42,901 nucleotides of DNA from Actinomycetales bacterium UBA1383 (GTDB lineage: Bacteria > Actinomycetota > Actinomycetes > Actinomycetales > Actinomycetaceae), in contig DBQX01000105.1 in NCBI GenBank assembly GCA_002305415.1, positions 1 through 42,901 of the forward strand, read 5' to 3'. A program made the position numbers and the translations under genes. A model generated the notes under the pieces. The model searched no databases, was not told where the DNA came from, and worked only from the letters and a program-made list of their open reading frames with translations. Positions 17,489 to 24,998 of the stretch are shown here, in pieces (the first letter of the stretch is position 1; the number at the start of each line of letters is the position of its first letter).

Positions 17489-18397
17489 ATGCCTCTCGTC
17501 TCGGTGGTGATCCCTGCCCACAACCCCGGCAGGTTCCTCGAACGATCGCTGGGGAGCGTCCTCGCCCAGACGATCACGGACCTCGAGTGCGTCGTCGTCG
17601 ACGACGGGTCCACCGAGGACGTCGCCTCGCACCCCCTGCTCGCGGACCCGCGCGTCCGGTACGTGCGCCAGGAGAACCGGGGCGTCTCGGTGGCGCGGAA
17701 CGTCGGGGTCTCGCTCGGCGACTCCCGGTGGGTGGCGTTCCTCGACCAGGACGACGAGTGGCTGCCCCCGAAGCTCGCGGACCAGCTGGCCTCCCTGGAA
17801 CGACGTCCCGACGCCTCGTTCTCGCACACACCGTTCTTCTGGGAGCTCCCGTCGGGGCCGAGGGCCTCGGCGCCGCAGTCGGTCACATACGCGGCCTCGC
17901 TCGCCGGCCGCGGTGGCTACGTGTGCCTTAGCAGCGTGCTCGTGGAGCGGACGAGGCACGACGCCGTGGGTGGCCACGACCCGCTCCTCACCCACCAGCA
18001 GGACTGGGCCTTCCTGCTCTCGCTGCTGCGTGTCTTCGGTGACCCTGTCAGCACCTCCGAGCCCGCCGTGAGGTACTTCGTCCACGGCTCCAACGCCTCG
18101 CGGGACTACGCCGCCGCGGCACGCGAGGCCGCCATCATCCTCGACCTCCACGAGTCCCGCGCCGCCCGTGCCGGCGACGCGGCACTGCTCGCGGCGATAC
18201 GGCTCGGGCGTCGAACGACCCGGGAACTCCACAGCACCCAGGCGCTGGACCACCTCCGGGCGAGCGTGCGGGACGGGGACTGGCAGGGGGCGGCCCTTCA
18301 CCTCGGTGCGGGGCTCGCGCTGGACCCGAGGGTCATCGTGCGCGCGGCAGCGACGCACCGGCGCGTGTCCCGGCACCGTGCAGGGAGTCCCGGCTGA
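17489..18397 (+). CDS. Glycosyltransferase family 2
   Basis: GT-A enzyme of 302 residues. The N-terminus PLVSVVIPAHNPGRFLERSL, then VVVDDGST and AFLDQDDEWLPPKL, give the nucleotide-binding core. The DxD is present as DQDD. LTHQQDWAFLLSLLRV supplies the acceptor-side acid region around residue 170. The last 70 residues are Ala/Arg-rich and not recognisable. TGAGGA lies five bases before the ATG. It follows the fusion gene by 33 bases and precedes the flippase gene by 58, so the three probably form one transcript. No membrane segment is seen. Confidence 0.87.
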   Translation: MPLVSVVIPAHNPGRFLERSLGSVLAQTITDLECVVVDDGSTEDVASHPLLADPRVRYVRQENRGVSVARNVGVSLGDSRWVAFLDQDDEWLPPKLADQLASLERRPDASFSHTPFFWELPSGPRASAPQSVTYAASLAGRGGYVCLSSVLVERTRHDAVGGHDPLLTHQQDWAFLLSLLRVFGDPVSTSEPAVRYFVHGSNASRDYAAAAREAAIILDLHESRAARAGDAALLAAIRLGRRTTRELHSTQALDHLRASVRDGDWQGAALHLGAGLALDPRVIVRAAATHRRVSRHRAGSPG

Positions 18398-18455
18398 CAC
18401 GGAGCCCGGTTCGGCGGACCGCGTAGGATTCGATGTGGAGTTGGAGGTGGTGAGC

Positions 18456-20276
18456 ATGTCGGTGACGCGCATCCTCCGGATGCTCCGGGACATCTTCGAC
18501 CGCCGGATGAAGCTCTCCCTCGTCGCCGCCGTCCTGGCGTCCGTGGTCATCGCGGTCATGGACATGCTGGCGATCTCCCTCGTGCTGCCACTCGTGGACC
18601 TCGCCGCCGGGAACGCCGCGGAGTCGGACGCGATCCGGCTCGTGTCCGGCGTCCTCGGTGACCCCGAGCCGGAAACCCTCCTCCGGATCCTGGCCGGTGC
18701 CGTGGTGGGGCTCTTCATCCTCAAGGACCTCGGCTCCATCGGCTACGCGTGGTGGCTGTCCGGGTTCAAGGTGTTCGAGCGGGTCAAGCTGCAGAACCGG
18801 ATGCTGCGGCACTTCCTCACCTCCCCGTACACCTTCGTCTCCAGGCGGAGTTCCTCCGAGATGATCCGGGTGATCAGCGACGCCGTCACACAGGTGTTCG
18901 GAACGGTCGTCTTCGGGTTGATGGGGCTCGTGAGCAACATCATCTCGATCATCGCGATCCTCGTCGCCCTGATGATCGCGGCGCCGGCGCCGACCCTTGC
19001 CGTGCTCGTGTACTTCTCCCTCGCCTCGCTCGCCTACTTCACCGTCATCAAGCCCATCGCGGCCCGGGCGGGCGCAGAATCCGCCCGCGCCTCCCGCGAC
19101 AGCTGGGGCGCGGCCTTCGCCGCGCTCGGCGGGATCAAGGAGATCAAGGTCCGGAACTCCCAGACCTTCTTCGTCGACCGCTTCCGGGAGGCCGCCCTCC
19201 GCGGCGCGCACGCCAGCCGGACCGCCGAGATCCTCGGCGGGCTGCCCCGCTACCTCCTCGAGATCCTGTTCATCCTCGCCGTGGGCGTCTTCCTCCTGCT
19301 TGGCACGGACACGATCGGGTCCGGCTCGACCCTCGGCATCCTCTCGCTGTTCGTCGCGGCCGGGTTCCGTGTCCTGCCCTCGGTCACCGGCCTCCTCGGC
19401 AACCTCAGCAACTTCCGGTTCGGCGCGCCGTACCTCGGGATCCTGCACGCGGAGGTGATGGCCGCCCGCGAGATCGAGGCCGTTGTGGAGGCCCCCGGCC
19501 CGCCCCTCCCGTTCACCCGCACCCTCGAGCTCGAGGACGTCTCGTTCCGCTACCCCGGGGGCGAGCGGGACGTCGTCTCCCATGCCACGTTCACGGTGCC
19601 CCACGGCACCTCCCTCGCCCTGGTCGGTGGAAGTGGCGCCGGCAAGACCACGCTTGCCGACCTGATCCTCGGGCTGCACGATCCCGGCGAGGGCCGGATC
19701 CTGGTCGACGGCGTGGACATCGCGGGCCGCAAGTCGCGCTGGCAGCGCCGGCTCGGATATGTCCCGCAGGACATCTTCTTCCTGGACGCGACCCTCGCCG
19801 AGAACATCGCCTTCGACGTCGACCGGACCCAGATCGACGACGCCCGCCTCGCCCGGGCCATCCACCAGGCGCAGCTGGAGGAACTTGTCGCGGAGCTCCC
19901 GGAGGGCGTCAACACCCCGCTCGGTGAGCACGGATCCAGGCTCTCCGGCGGCCAGCGGCAGCGCGTCGGCATCGCCCGGGCTCTCTACCGGCAGCCCGAA
20001 CTCCTCGTGATGGACGAGGCCACCGCCGCGCTCGACAACGAGACCGAGCACCGCCTCACGCAGGCGATCACCGCGCTCCACGGCGAGATCACGGTCATCC
20101 TCATCGCCCACCGCCTCTCCACGGTGCGTCACTGCGACCAGCTCGTGTTCCTCAAGGACGGACAGGTGGAGGCGGTCGGCGGGTTCGAGGAGGTCCGGGA
20201 GCGCAGTCCGGACTTCGCCGAACTGGTCCGGCTCGGGTCCCTCGAGACTCCGGCGACGCTGGACGGCCCGGCATGA
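18456..20276 (+). CDS. ABC exporter, probable lipid-linked oligosaccharide flippase (PglK/MsbA type)
   Basis: A 606-residue half transporter with the membrane domain first. Six helices lie between about residues 20 and 310, starting with MKLSLVAAVLASVVIAVMDM and ISLVLPLVDLAA. The ATPase domain (about 350-590) has Walker A GGSGAGKTTL, Q-loop YVPQDIFFLDATLAENIAF, signature LSGGQRQR, Walker B LLVMDEATAALD and H-loop IAHRLSTV. All catalytic residues are intact. In a polysaccharide locus with a Wzy polymerase and no Wzx in view, a PglK-like flippase for undecaprenyl-linked repeat units is the best guess; export of another molecule is possible. The ATG has GGAGGTGG about five bases upstream, and a TAGGAT at 18424-18429 could be a -10. 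The stop overlaps the next ATG. Confidence 0.85.
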   Translation: MSVTRILRMLRDIFDRRMKLSLVAAVLASVVIAVMDMLAISLVLPLVDLAAGNAAESDAIRLVSGVLGDPEPETLLRILAGAVVGLFILKDLGSIGYAWWLSGFKVFERVKLQNRMLRHFLTSPYTFVSRRSSSEMIRVISDAVTQVFGTVVFGLMGLVSNIISIIAILVALMIAAPAPTLAVLVYFSLASLAYFTVIKPIAARAGAESARASRDSWGAAFAALGGIKEIKVRNSQTFFVDRFREAALRGAHASRTAEILGGLPRYLLEILFILAVGVFLLLGTDTIGSGSTLGILSLFVAAGFRVLPSVTGLLGNLSNFRFGAPYLGILHAEVMAAREIEAVVEAPGPPLPFTRTLELEDVSFRYPGGERDVVSHATFTVPHGTSLALVGGSGAGKTTLADLILGLHDPGEGRILVDGVDIAGRKSRWQRRLGYVPQDIFFLDATLAENIAFDVDRTQIDDARLARAIHQAQLEELVAELPEGVNTPLGEHGSRLSGGQRQRVGIARALYRQPELLVMDEATAALDNETEHRLTQAITALHGEITVILIAHRLSTVRHCDQLVFLKDGQVEAVGGFEEVRERSPDFAELVRLGSLETPATLDGPA

Positions 20277-20968
20277 CGAGCGGCGTCAGCGTCGTCATCG
20301 CGGCGCGGAACCCCGGTGCGCTGCTCGCGGAGACGCTCGCGTCGGTGGCCGCCCAGACGGCACCGCCGTCGTCGGTGGTGGTTGTCGACGACGGCTCGAC
20401 CGACGGTGCGGCCGTCCGGGAGGCGGGCCGCCACCCGTTCGTGACGCTGCTCCGGCAACCCGCGCTGGGACGTTCCGCGGCCCGCAACCGGGGTGCGGCC
20501 GCCACGACCTCGGACCGGATCCTCTTCCTGGACGCCGACGACCTCCTCCGGCCCGAGGCGCTCGCCGTGATGGGTGCGGCCCTCGACCGCGACCCGGCGC
20601 TCGAGATGGTCCACGGCAGGGTGTTCGAGTTCGTGGACAGGCGCCAGCCGCCTCCGCCGGGGGTGCGGAGCCGGGACGCGGAGGTGTCCGTGCGGCTGGG
20701 CGGCTCCACGCTGCTGCGCCGCACGCTCTGGGAGCGGGTGGGACCCTTCGACGAGAGCATCCCGCGCGGCGAGTGGATCGACTGGGTGGACCGGGCCGCG
20801 CACCTCGGCGCGGTCGCGAGGGAACTGCCGCACGTCGTCCTCGATCGCCGGCTGCACGCGGCCAACTCGCCCGGCGAGGATGCGGCCCCCTACCTCTCGG
20901 TGGTCAGGGCGGCGATCCTCCGCTCGCGCCGCAGCGGCGGGGGGACTGCCTCGGCGCCCGGTTCCTGA
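20273..20968 (+). CDS. Glycosyltransferase family 2, paralogue of the gene at 23207
   Basis: Small GT-A protein of 231 residues. VSVVIAARNPGALLAETLAS, VVVDDGST, GRSAARNRGAA and LFLDADDLLRPEAL form the donor site, with DADD as the metal-binding acid group. The second half (EMVHGRVFEFVD, PPPPGVR, GSTLLRRTLWERVGPFDE, PRGEWIDWVDRA, VVLDRRLHAAN) matches the protein at 23207 almost block for block, so the two are duplicates. The pair brackets the PqqD/HprK-like genes. There is no membrane helix. The ATG overlaps the flippase stop (ATGA). Its substrate may be a sugar or, given the neighbours, a modified peptide or protein. Confidence 0.85.
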   Translation: MTSGVSVVIAARNPGALLAETLASVAAQTAPPSSVVVVDDGSTDGAAVREAGRHPFVTLLRQPALGRSAARNRGAAATTSDRILFLDADDLLRPEALAVMGAALDRDPALEMVHGRVFEFVDRRQPPPPGVRSRDAEVSVRLGGSTLLRRTLWERVGPFDESIPRGEWIDWVDRAAHLGAVARELPHVVLDRRLHAANSPGEDAAPYLSVVRAAILRSRRSGGGTASAPGS

Positions 20969-21005
20969 GCCCGTGGACGGACCGGAGCGCCACCAGAGGG
21001 CCTGT

Positions 21006-21011
21006 GTATCC
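21006..21011 (+). promoter_or_regulatory. Candidate -10 box before the PqqD-like gene
   Basis: TATCCT lies 32 bases before the ATG at 21044, in the only sizeable gap (75 bases) between 18456 and 24993. No convincing -35 is seen. If real, it makes the PqqD-like gene the head of a separate five-gene operon. Confidence 0.35.
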
Positions 21012-21043
21012 TGACAGCCAGATCGACGTGAAAGGCGGGTGCG

Positions 21044-21493
21044 ATGGCGCGGCGCGTCTGGCAGGTGCAGTCCGAGCATGTGATGGCAGAGGTCCTCGAC
21101 GGCGAGGCGGTCATCATCGACATGGCGTCCGGCCGCTACCACGCCGCCGCCGGGGTCGCGGGGACGATCTGGGAGGCCGTCACGGCGGGGCGTTCCCTCG
21201 ACGGCATCCTGGCGGACGTCCGGCGCCTCCACTCCGGCGTCCCCGAGGACGCGGGCGAGCGGGTGGTGCGGTTCCTGGACGAGCTGGTCGCCGCCGGCCT
21301 CGCCGTCGCCGTCGATGACGCCGCCGCCCAGTCCCGCGACGACGCCGCCGCCCAGTCCGGCGAGGACAGCCACGTCACCCCGTGGCGTGACCCGGCCCTG
21401 GAGTCGCACGACGACCTCCAGGACCTCCTGCTCCTCGACCCCGTCCACGAGGTGACCGAGGCCGGCTGGCCGCACGCCGCACCACCCCAGTGA
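21044..21493 (+). CDS. PqqD-like RiPP recognition element protein with a C-terminal tail
   Basis: A 149-residue protein. Residues 1 to about 92 form a PqqD-like winged helix: MAEVLDGEAVIIDMASGRYH (beta-strands), then GVAGTIWEAVTAGRSLDGIL and VVRFLDELVAAGL (helices). Such domains bind leader peptides and hand them to modifying enzymes. A linker contains two near-identical blocks (DDAAAQSR, DDAAAQSG). The final 40 or so residues are unusual for PqqD: VTPWRDPALESHDDLQDLLL, then LDPVHEV and GWPHAAPPQ. The W-x2-P-x-L start resembles lasso-type leader peptides. I infer, without proof, that the tail could be a built-in substrate for the kinase and transferases downstream. The stop overlaps the kinase GTG (GTGA). 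Confidence 0.8.
   Translation: MARRVWQVQSEHVMAEVLDGEAVIIDMASGRYHAAAGVAGTIWEAVTAGRSLDGILADVRRLHSGVPEDAGERVVRFLDELVAAGLAVAVDDAAAQSRDDAAAQSGEDSHVTPWRDPALESHDDLQDLLLLDPVHEVTEAGWPHAAPPQ
21314..21361 (+). repeat. 24-bp tandem duplication inside the PqqD-like gene
   Basis: Two adjacent 24-base units (21314-21337 and 21338-21361) differ at two positions and keep the frame. They encode DDAAAQSR and DDAAAQSG, the linker between the recognition domain and the C-terminal tail. Confidence 0.9.
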
Positions 21494-22521
21494 GCCACCA
21501 GTTCGGCCGCTTGATCGACTCGGCGCGCGCTGCCATCGCCCGGTCCGGCGCGCGCAGCACGGCCTTCGTGCTCGCCGGGCGCACCGTGCGCCTCGTGGGG
21601 GCGGGGCCGGACCTCGTGGACCGCGTGGCCCCGGCCTTCGCCCATCTCCCGCAGGCCGGGGAGGACGCCCCGGCAGACCTCACCGTCCTGCTCTGGGACG
21701 TGCGCTCCACCGGTGAGCCCGTCCCGGACCTCGGGGACTTCGCGGGCGTGGCCGGCTCGCTGGTCACGCCCACGCTCCACGGCGGCTCGTGGTCCTTCGT
21801 CCACCACGCCTACGAGAACGCCATGAGCTACCTCGACCGGGAGCAGTCGCTCGGGGCGTACGTGGCGGAGGACGCCGCGACACTCCTGCCCTGGGACCGC
21901 GCGTGCCCGCTGCGCTCGCTGCTCACCCGCTGGCTCGCTCCCCAGCGTCTGCTCCTGGCGCATGGTGCCGCCGTCGGCAGCGCCTCCGGGGCGGTGATCC
22001 TCGCCGGCCCGGGAGGAAGCGGCAAGAGCACCACCTCGATGGCCTGCTTCGCGGCGGGCATGGGGTATCTCGGGGACGACTACACGCTCTTCGACATCGA
22101 CCACCAGGCGGTCTGGTCCGTCTACGGCTCGGCCAAGCTCGCCGACGACCACCTGGCGCGCTTCCCCGGGCTCATGGAGCCGGAGCCCGCGGAGCCCTCC
22201 GATCCGGCGGACGCGAAGCGGGTGGGCTGGCCGGTCCGGGACCGGCCCTCGGCGATCGTGTGGTCCGCGCCGGTGCGCGCGATCATCGTGCCGGTGGTCA
22301 CCCGCGGTCCTGCCTGCACGCTCACCCCGGTCCCGGCGAGCCGGGCGCTCATGGCCATCGCCCCGCCCACGATGTTCCAGACGGCGGGCGACCAACGCGC
22401 CGCGTTCCACCTCACCACGGACTTCGTCCGCGGACTGCCGGCCTACCGGCTCGAGCTCGGGCAGGGGATGGAGCGGGTTCCCGAACTCCTGGGCGGTCTC
22501 CTGGGGGAGGGCCTGTCGTGA
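21490..22521 (+). CDS. HPr-kinase-like serine/threonine kinase
   Basis: A 343-residue protein whose second half resembles the HprK C-terminal kinase fold. The P-loop is LAGPGGSGKSTTSMACF (about residues 173-189), and GYLGDDYTLFDID follows with the acid pair that binds metal and activates serine. The first 140 residues are not HprK-like and lack the HPr-sensing features of sugar regulation. Such stand-alone kinases occur in RiPP clusters (for example with lasso peptides), where they phosphorylate a serine of the precursor. Here the gene is coupled by GTGA overlaps to the PqqD-like gene before it and a GT2 after it. No HPr gene is nearby. A role in phosphorylating a PqqD-bound peptide or tail is inferred. 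Confidence 0.8.
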   Translation: MSHQFGRLIDSARAAIARSGARSTAFVLAGRTVRLVGAGPDLVDRVAPAFAHLPQAGEDAPADLTVLLWDVRSTGEPVPDLGDFAGVAGSLVTPTLHGGSWSFVHHAYENAMSYLDREQSLGAYVAEDAATLLPWDRACPLRSLLTRWLAPQRLLLAHGAAVGSASGAVILAGPGGSGKSTTSMACFAAGMGYLGDDYTLFDIDHQAVWSVYGSAKLADDHLARFPGLMEPEPAEPSDPADAKRVGWPVRDRPSAIVWSAPVRAIIVPVVTRGPACTLTPVPASRALMAIAPPTMFQTAGDQRAAFHLTTDFVRGLPAYRLELGQGMERVPELLGGLLGEGLS

Positions 22522-23210
22522 GCGCGCGCGGATCCGTCGCCGCCATCGTCGCGGTGTACAACGGTGAGGAGTTCCTGGCCGCGGCCCTCGAGTCGGTGCG
22601 CGCCCAGACGCGCCCCGTGCACGAGGTCATCGTGGTCGACGACGGCTCCACCGACCGGAGCGCCGAGATCGCCCGCGGCTTCCCGGGGGTCGTCCTGATC
22701 CAGCAGCACAACGCGGGCCCCGCGGCCGCCCGCAACCGCGGGATCGCGGTGGCGCGGAGCGACTACCTGGCCATGCTCGACGCCGACGACCTCTGGCCCG
22801 CGAACCGCACCGAGGTCATGGCCGGCCTGCTGGACGCCGACCCGTCCCTTGGCCTCGTCATCGGGAACCAGCGGCTCCTCGTGGAACCCGGCGCCCAGGT
22901 CCCCGACTGGGTGCCTGCGGGCGATCCGGAGGCGATCCCACCGGACCAGTTGCCCAAGCCCACCGGGGTCTTCATGGCCCGGCGGGAGACGTTCGACGCC
23001 GTCGGCCTGTTCGAGGAGTCGCTGCGGCACGCGGAGGACACGGACTTCTACCTTCGCAGCCAGGACGCGGGCGTCCGGTGGGGGGAGGTTCCCGACGTGG
23101 TCCTCGTCCGGCGGCTCCACGGGCGCAACCTGACCAACGATGCCGCCGCCCAGCGCCGCGCCATGTTCGAGGTGCTGCAGCGGCGCATGCGGAGGAGGAG
23201 ATCCCAGTGA
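22518..23210 (+). CDS. Glycosyltransferase family 2
   Basis: GT-A protein of 230 residues. VAAIVAVYNGEEFLAAALES, VVDDGSTDRSAEIA, GPAAARNRGIAVA and AMLDADDLWPANR form the donor site with DADD. RHAEDTDFYLRSQDAG is the acceptor-side ED motif, near residue 173. It differs from the paralogous pair at 20273 and 23207. It lacks a membrane anchor. The GTG overlaps the kinase stop, the reading end overlaps the next GTG, and GGAGGAGGAG for the next gene lies inside its last codons. The pathway may glycosylate a phosphorylated substrate made by the kinase (inference) or simply add to the polysaccharide. Confidence 0.85.
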   Translation: MSARGSVAAIVAVYNGEEFLAAALESVRAQTRPVHEVIVVDDGSTDRSAEIARGFPGVVLIQQHNAGPAAARNRGIAVARSDYLAMLDADDLWPANRTEVMAGLLDADPSLGLVIGNQRLLVEPGAQVPDWVPAGDPEAIPPDQLPKPTGVFMARRETFDAVGLFEESLRHAEDTDFYLRSQDAGVRWGEVPDVVLVRRLHGRNLTNDAAAQRRAMFEVLQRRMRRRRSQ

Positions 23211-23887
23211 CCACCATCGGCGTCGTCATCCCCGTGCGCGACAACGGTCCCCTGCTGGCGGAGACGCTGGAGTCGGTCGCGGCCCAGACCCGGCCGGCGT
23301 CCGCCGTCGTCGTCGTTGACGACGGTTCCGACGACGGAACGCTCGAGGCCGTCCGTGACGACTTCCCCGGCGTTACGTGGATCCGGCAGGAGCACCGGGG
23401 AACCGCGGCCGCCCGCAACCGCGGCGCCGGTGCCACGGACTGCGAGGCGCTCCTCTTCCTCGACGCGGACGACCTCCTGCGGCCCGGTGCGCTCGCCGCC
23501 CTCGGCGCGGCCCTCGACGCCGACCCGGGCCTCGAGATGGTCCATGGCCGCGTGCGCGAGTTCGTGGACGAGCGCACCCCACCGCCACCCGGCATGCGTC
23601 ACGCGGAGAGCGAGGTGACCGCGCGCATCGCCGGCTCCACCCTGATCCGGCGATCGCTCTGGGAGCGGGTCGGCGGCATGGACGAGGACCGGCCGCGCGG
23701 CGAGTGGATCGACTGGATGAGCCGCGCCCTGCAGGCCGCGCCATCCGCGACGGAGGTGGGCGAGGTGGTGCTCGACCGGCGCCTGCACGCCGCCAACAAG
23801 TCGGCCACCGCGACCGACAGGGCACCGTACCTGACGTCGGTGGTCCGCGCCGCCCTCCTGCGGAAGCGGGGCGTGGCCCCCACGTGA
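23207..23887 (+). CDS. Glycosyltransferase family 2, paralogue of the gene at 20273
   Basis: GT-A protein of 226 residues. IGVVIPVRDNGPLLAETLES, VVDDGSDDGT, GTAAARNRGAGA and FLDADDLLRPGAL form the donor site. The second half (EMVHGRVREFVDERTPPPPG, GSTLIRRSLWERVGGMDED, RPRGEWIDWMSRA, VVLDRRLHAAN) is clearly duplicated from, or to, the gene at 20273. The strict conservation of the PRGEWIDW and LDRRLHAAN blocks suggests the same acceptor type. GGAGGAGGAG precedes the GTG start, which overlaps the previous stop. Its stop overlaps the nucleotidyltransferase start. Confidence 0.86.
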   Translation: MTTIGVVIPVRDNGPLLAETLESVAAQTRPASAVVVVDDGSDDGTLEAVRDDFPGVTWIRQEHRGTAAARNRGAGATDCEALLFLDADDLLRPGALAALGAALDADPGLEMVHGRVREFVDERTPPPPGMRHAESEVTARIAGSTLIRRSLWERVGGMDEDRPRGEWIDWMSRALQAAPSATEVGEVVLDRRLHAANKSATATDRAPYLTSVVRAALLRKRGVAPT

Positions 23888-24993
23888 GCGAGATCGAGGG
23901 CCTCCGCGGGAACTTCTGGCCCAGTACCCGGGAACGTGACCTGCTGCGGTTCCTCCTCCACGTCGACGAGGAGGAGTCGCGGCGGTCCTGGGCGCGGTGG
24001 CGGCCCGGGTGGGATCCGGACGCGCCGAGTTCGGAGGAGTACCGCCTCTACCCGTTGCTGGCGGAACGCGTGGTGGCCCTCTCGCTCGCGGAGCCCCACC
24101 TCGGCATGCTCCAGGGGGTCCGGCGGCAGACCACCGTCCGGAACCTGATGTACCTCGACCAGCTCGACGACGTGCTGGCGACGCTCGACGGCGCCCACAT
24201 CGGCACCGTGGTGCTGAAGGGCGCCGCCCTCGTGCTCTCGGTGTACCGGAACACCGGGATCCGGCCGTTCCAGGACCTCGACGTCCTCGTCGACCCACAG
24301 CGGTACGACGAGGCCCTCCGGCTGCTGCGCGCCGAGGGCTGGGAGGCGTTGTACGACTACGATCCCGGGCTGTGGGACCATGCCTCCTCGCTGCGTCGCG
24401 GGGAGGTCAACCTCGACCTCCACCGCCGCTACAGCCGTGAGCTCGTCATCCCGGGGCACCTCGACCTGAGCTGGGACCTGACGGAGTCCGTCCCCGCGCC
24501 CCGCGCGTTGCGATCGGGCCGCGCGGTCCGCGTCCTGGCGCCCACGGACGCCCTCCTCCACACCCTCGCGCACGGCACGCTCGCCCGCGGCCCCGTCAAC
24601 CTGCGGTGGGTGGCCGATGCGAGGCAGCTCGTGGAGTCGAGCGACATCGACTGGGACCGCCTCACGCGGCTCGCCCTCGCCTTCGAGGTGGCGCCGGTCA
24701 TCCACGACGCGCTCGTGTTCGTCCGAGACACGACCGGCGTCGAGGTTCCCCCTCCTCCGTTGGCGCGACTCGCCTCCGCCACGCTTCCGCTGCTGGCGCG
24801 GCGACGCCTCGCGGCCTTCCACACCCTCCGCCCGACCGGGGGTCTCCGCCGGATCCCGGTGGAGGTGGATCGCTACCTCGAGCTGACGCGGCACCTCCCC
24901 GCAGCGGAGGTATTGAGCCACGCGCCGCACTACGTCCTGGTCGAGTTCACGTGGCCGCGGGTGCGGGCGCGGCTGCGGCCACGGTCCGGCTGA
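23884..24993 (+). CDS. Uncharacterised nucleotidyltransferase (PF14907 / NTP_transf_5 type)
   Basis: A 369-residue protein with a pol-beta-like core. VVLKGAALVLSVYRNTGIRP (about residues 114-133) is followed by FQDLDVLVDPQRYDEALRLL, with the D-x-D acids at DLD and a later acid in VNLDLHRR. Leu/Arg-rich helices fill the rest. In the pseudomycoidin lasso cluster the homologous nucleotidyltransferase attaches hexoses to a phosphoserine made by an HprK-like kinase; I recall this from the literature. The same kinase-transferase pair here, with a PqqD domain, suggests similar chemistry. The GTG start overlaps the upstream stop. The gene ends five bases from the stop of a convergent gene, with no visible terminator. 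Confidence 0.8.
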   Translation: MSEIEGLRGNFWPSTRERDLLRFLLHVDEEESRRSWARWRPGWDPDAPSSEEYRLYPLLAERVVALSLAEPHLGMLQGVRRQTTVRNLMYLDQLDDVLATLDGAHIGTVVLKGAALVLSVYRNTGIRPFQDLDVLVDPQRYDEALRLLRAEGWEALYDYDPGLWDHASSLRRGEVNLDLHRRYSRELVIPGHLDLSWDLTESVPAPRALRSGRAVRVLAPTDALLHTLAHGTLARGPVNLRWVADARQLVESSDIDWDRLTRLALAFEVAPVIHDALVFVRDTTGVEVPPPPLARLASATLPLLARRRLAAFHTLRPTGGLRRIPVEVDRYLELTRHLPAAEVLSHAPHYVLVEFTWPRVRARLRPRSG

Positions 24994-24998
24994 GGGGC

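Noticed and set aside
21490..22521. HprK regulating the PTS
   Set aside because: No HPr or PTS genes are nearby, the N-terminal domain is not HprK-like, and the gene is embedded with PqqD and glycosyltransferase genes.
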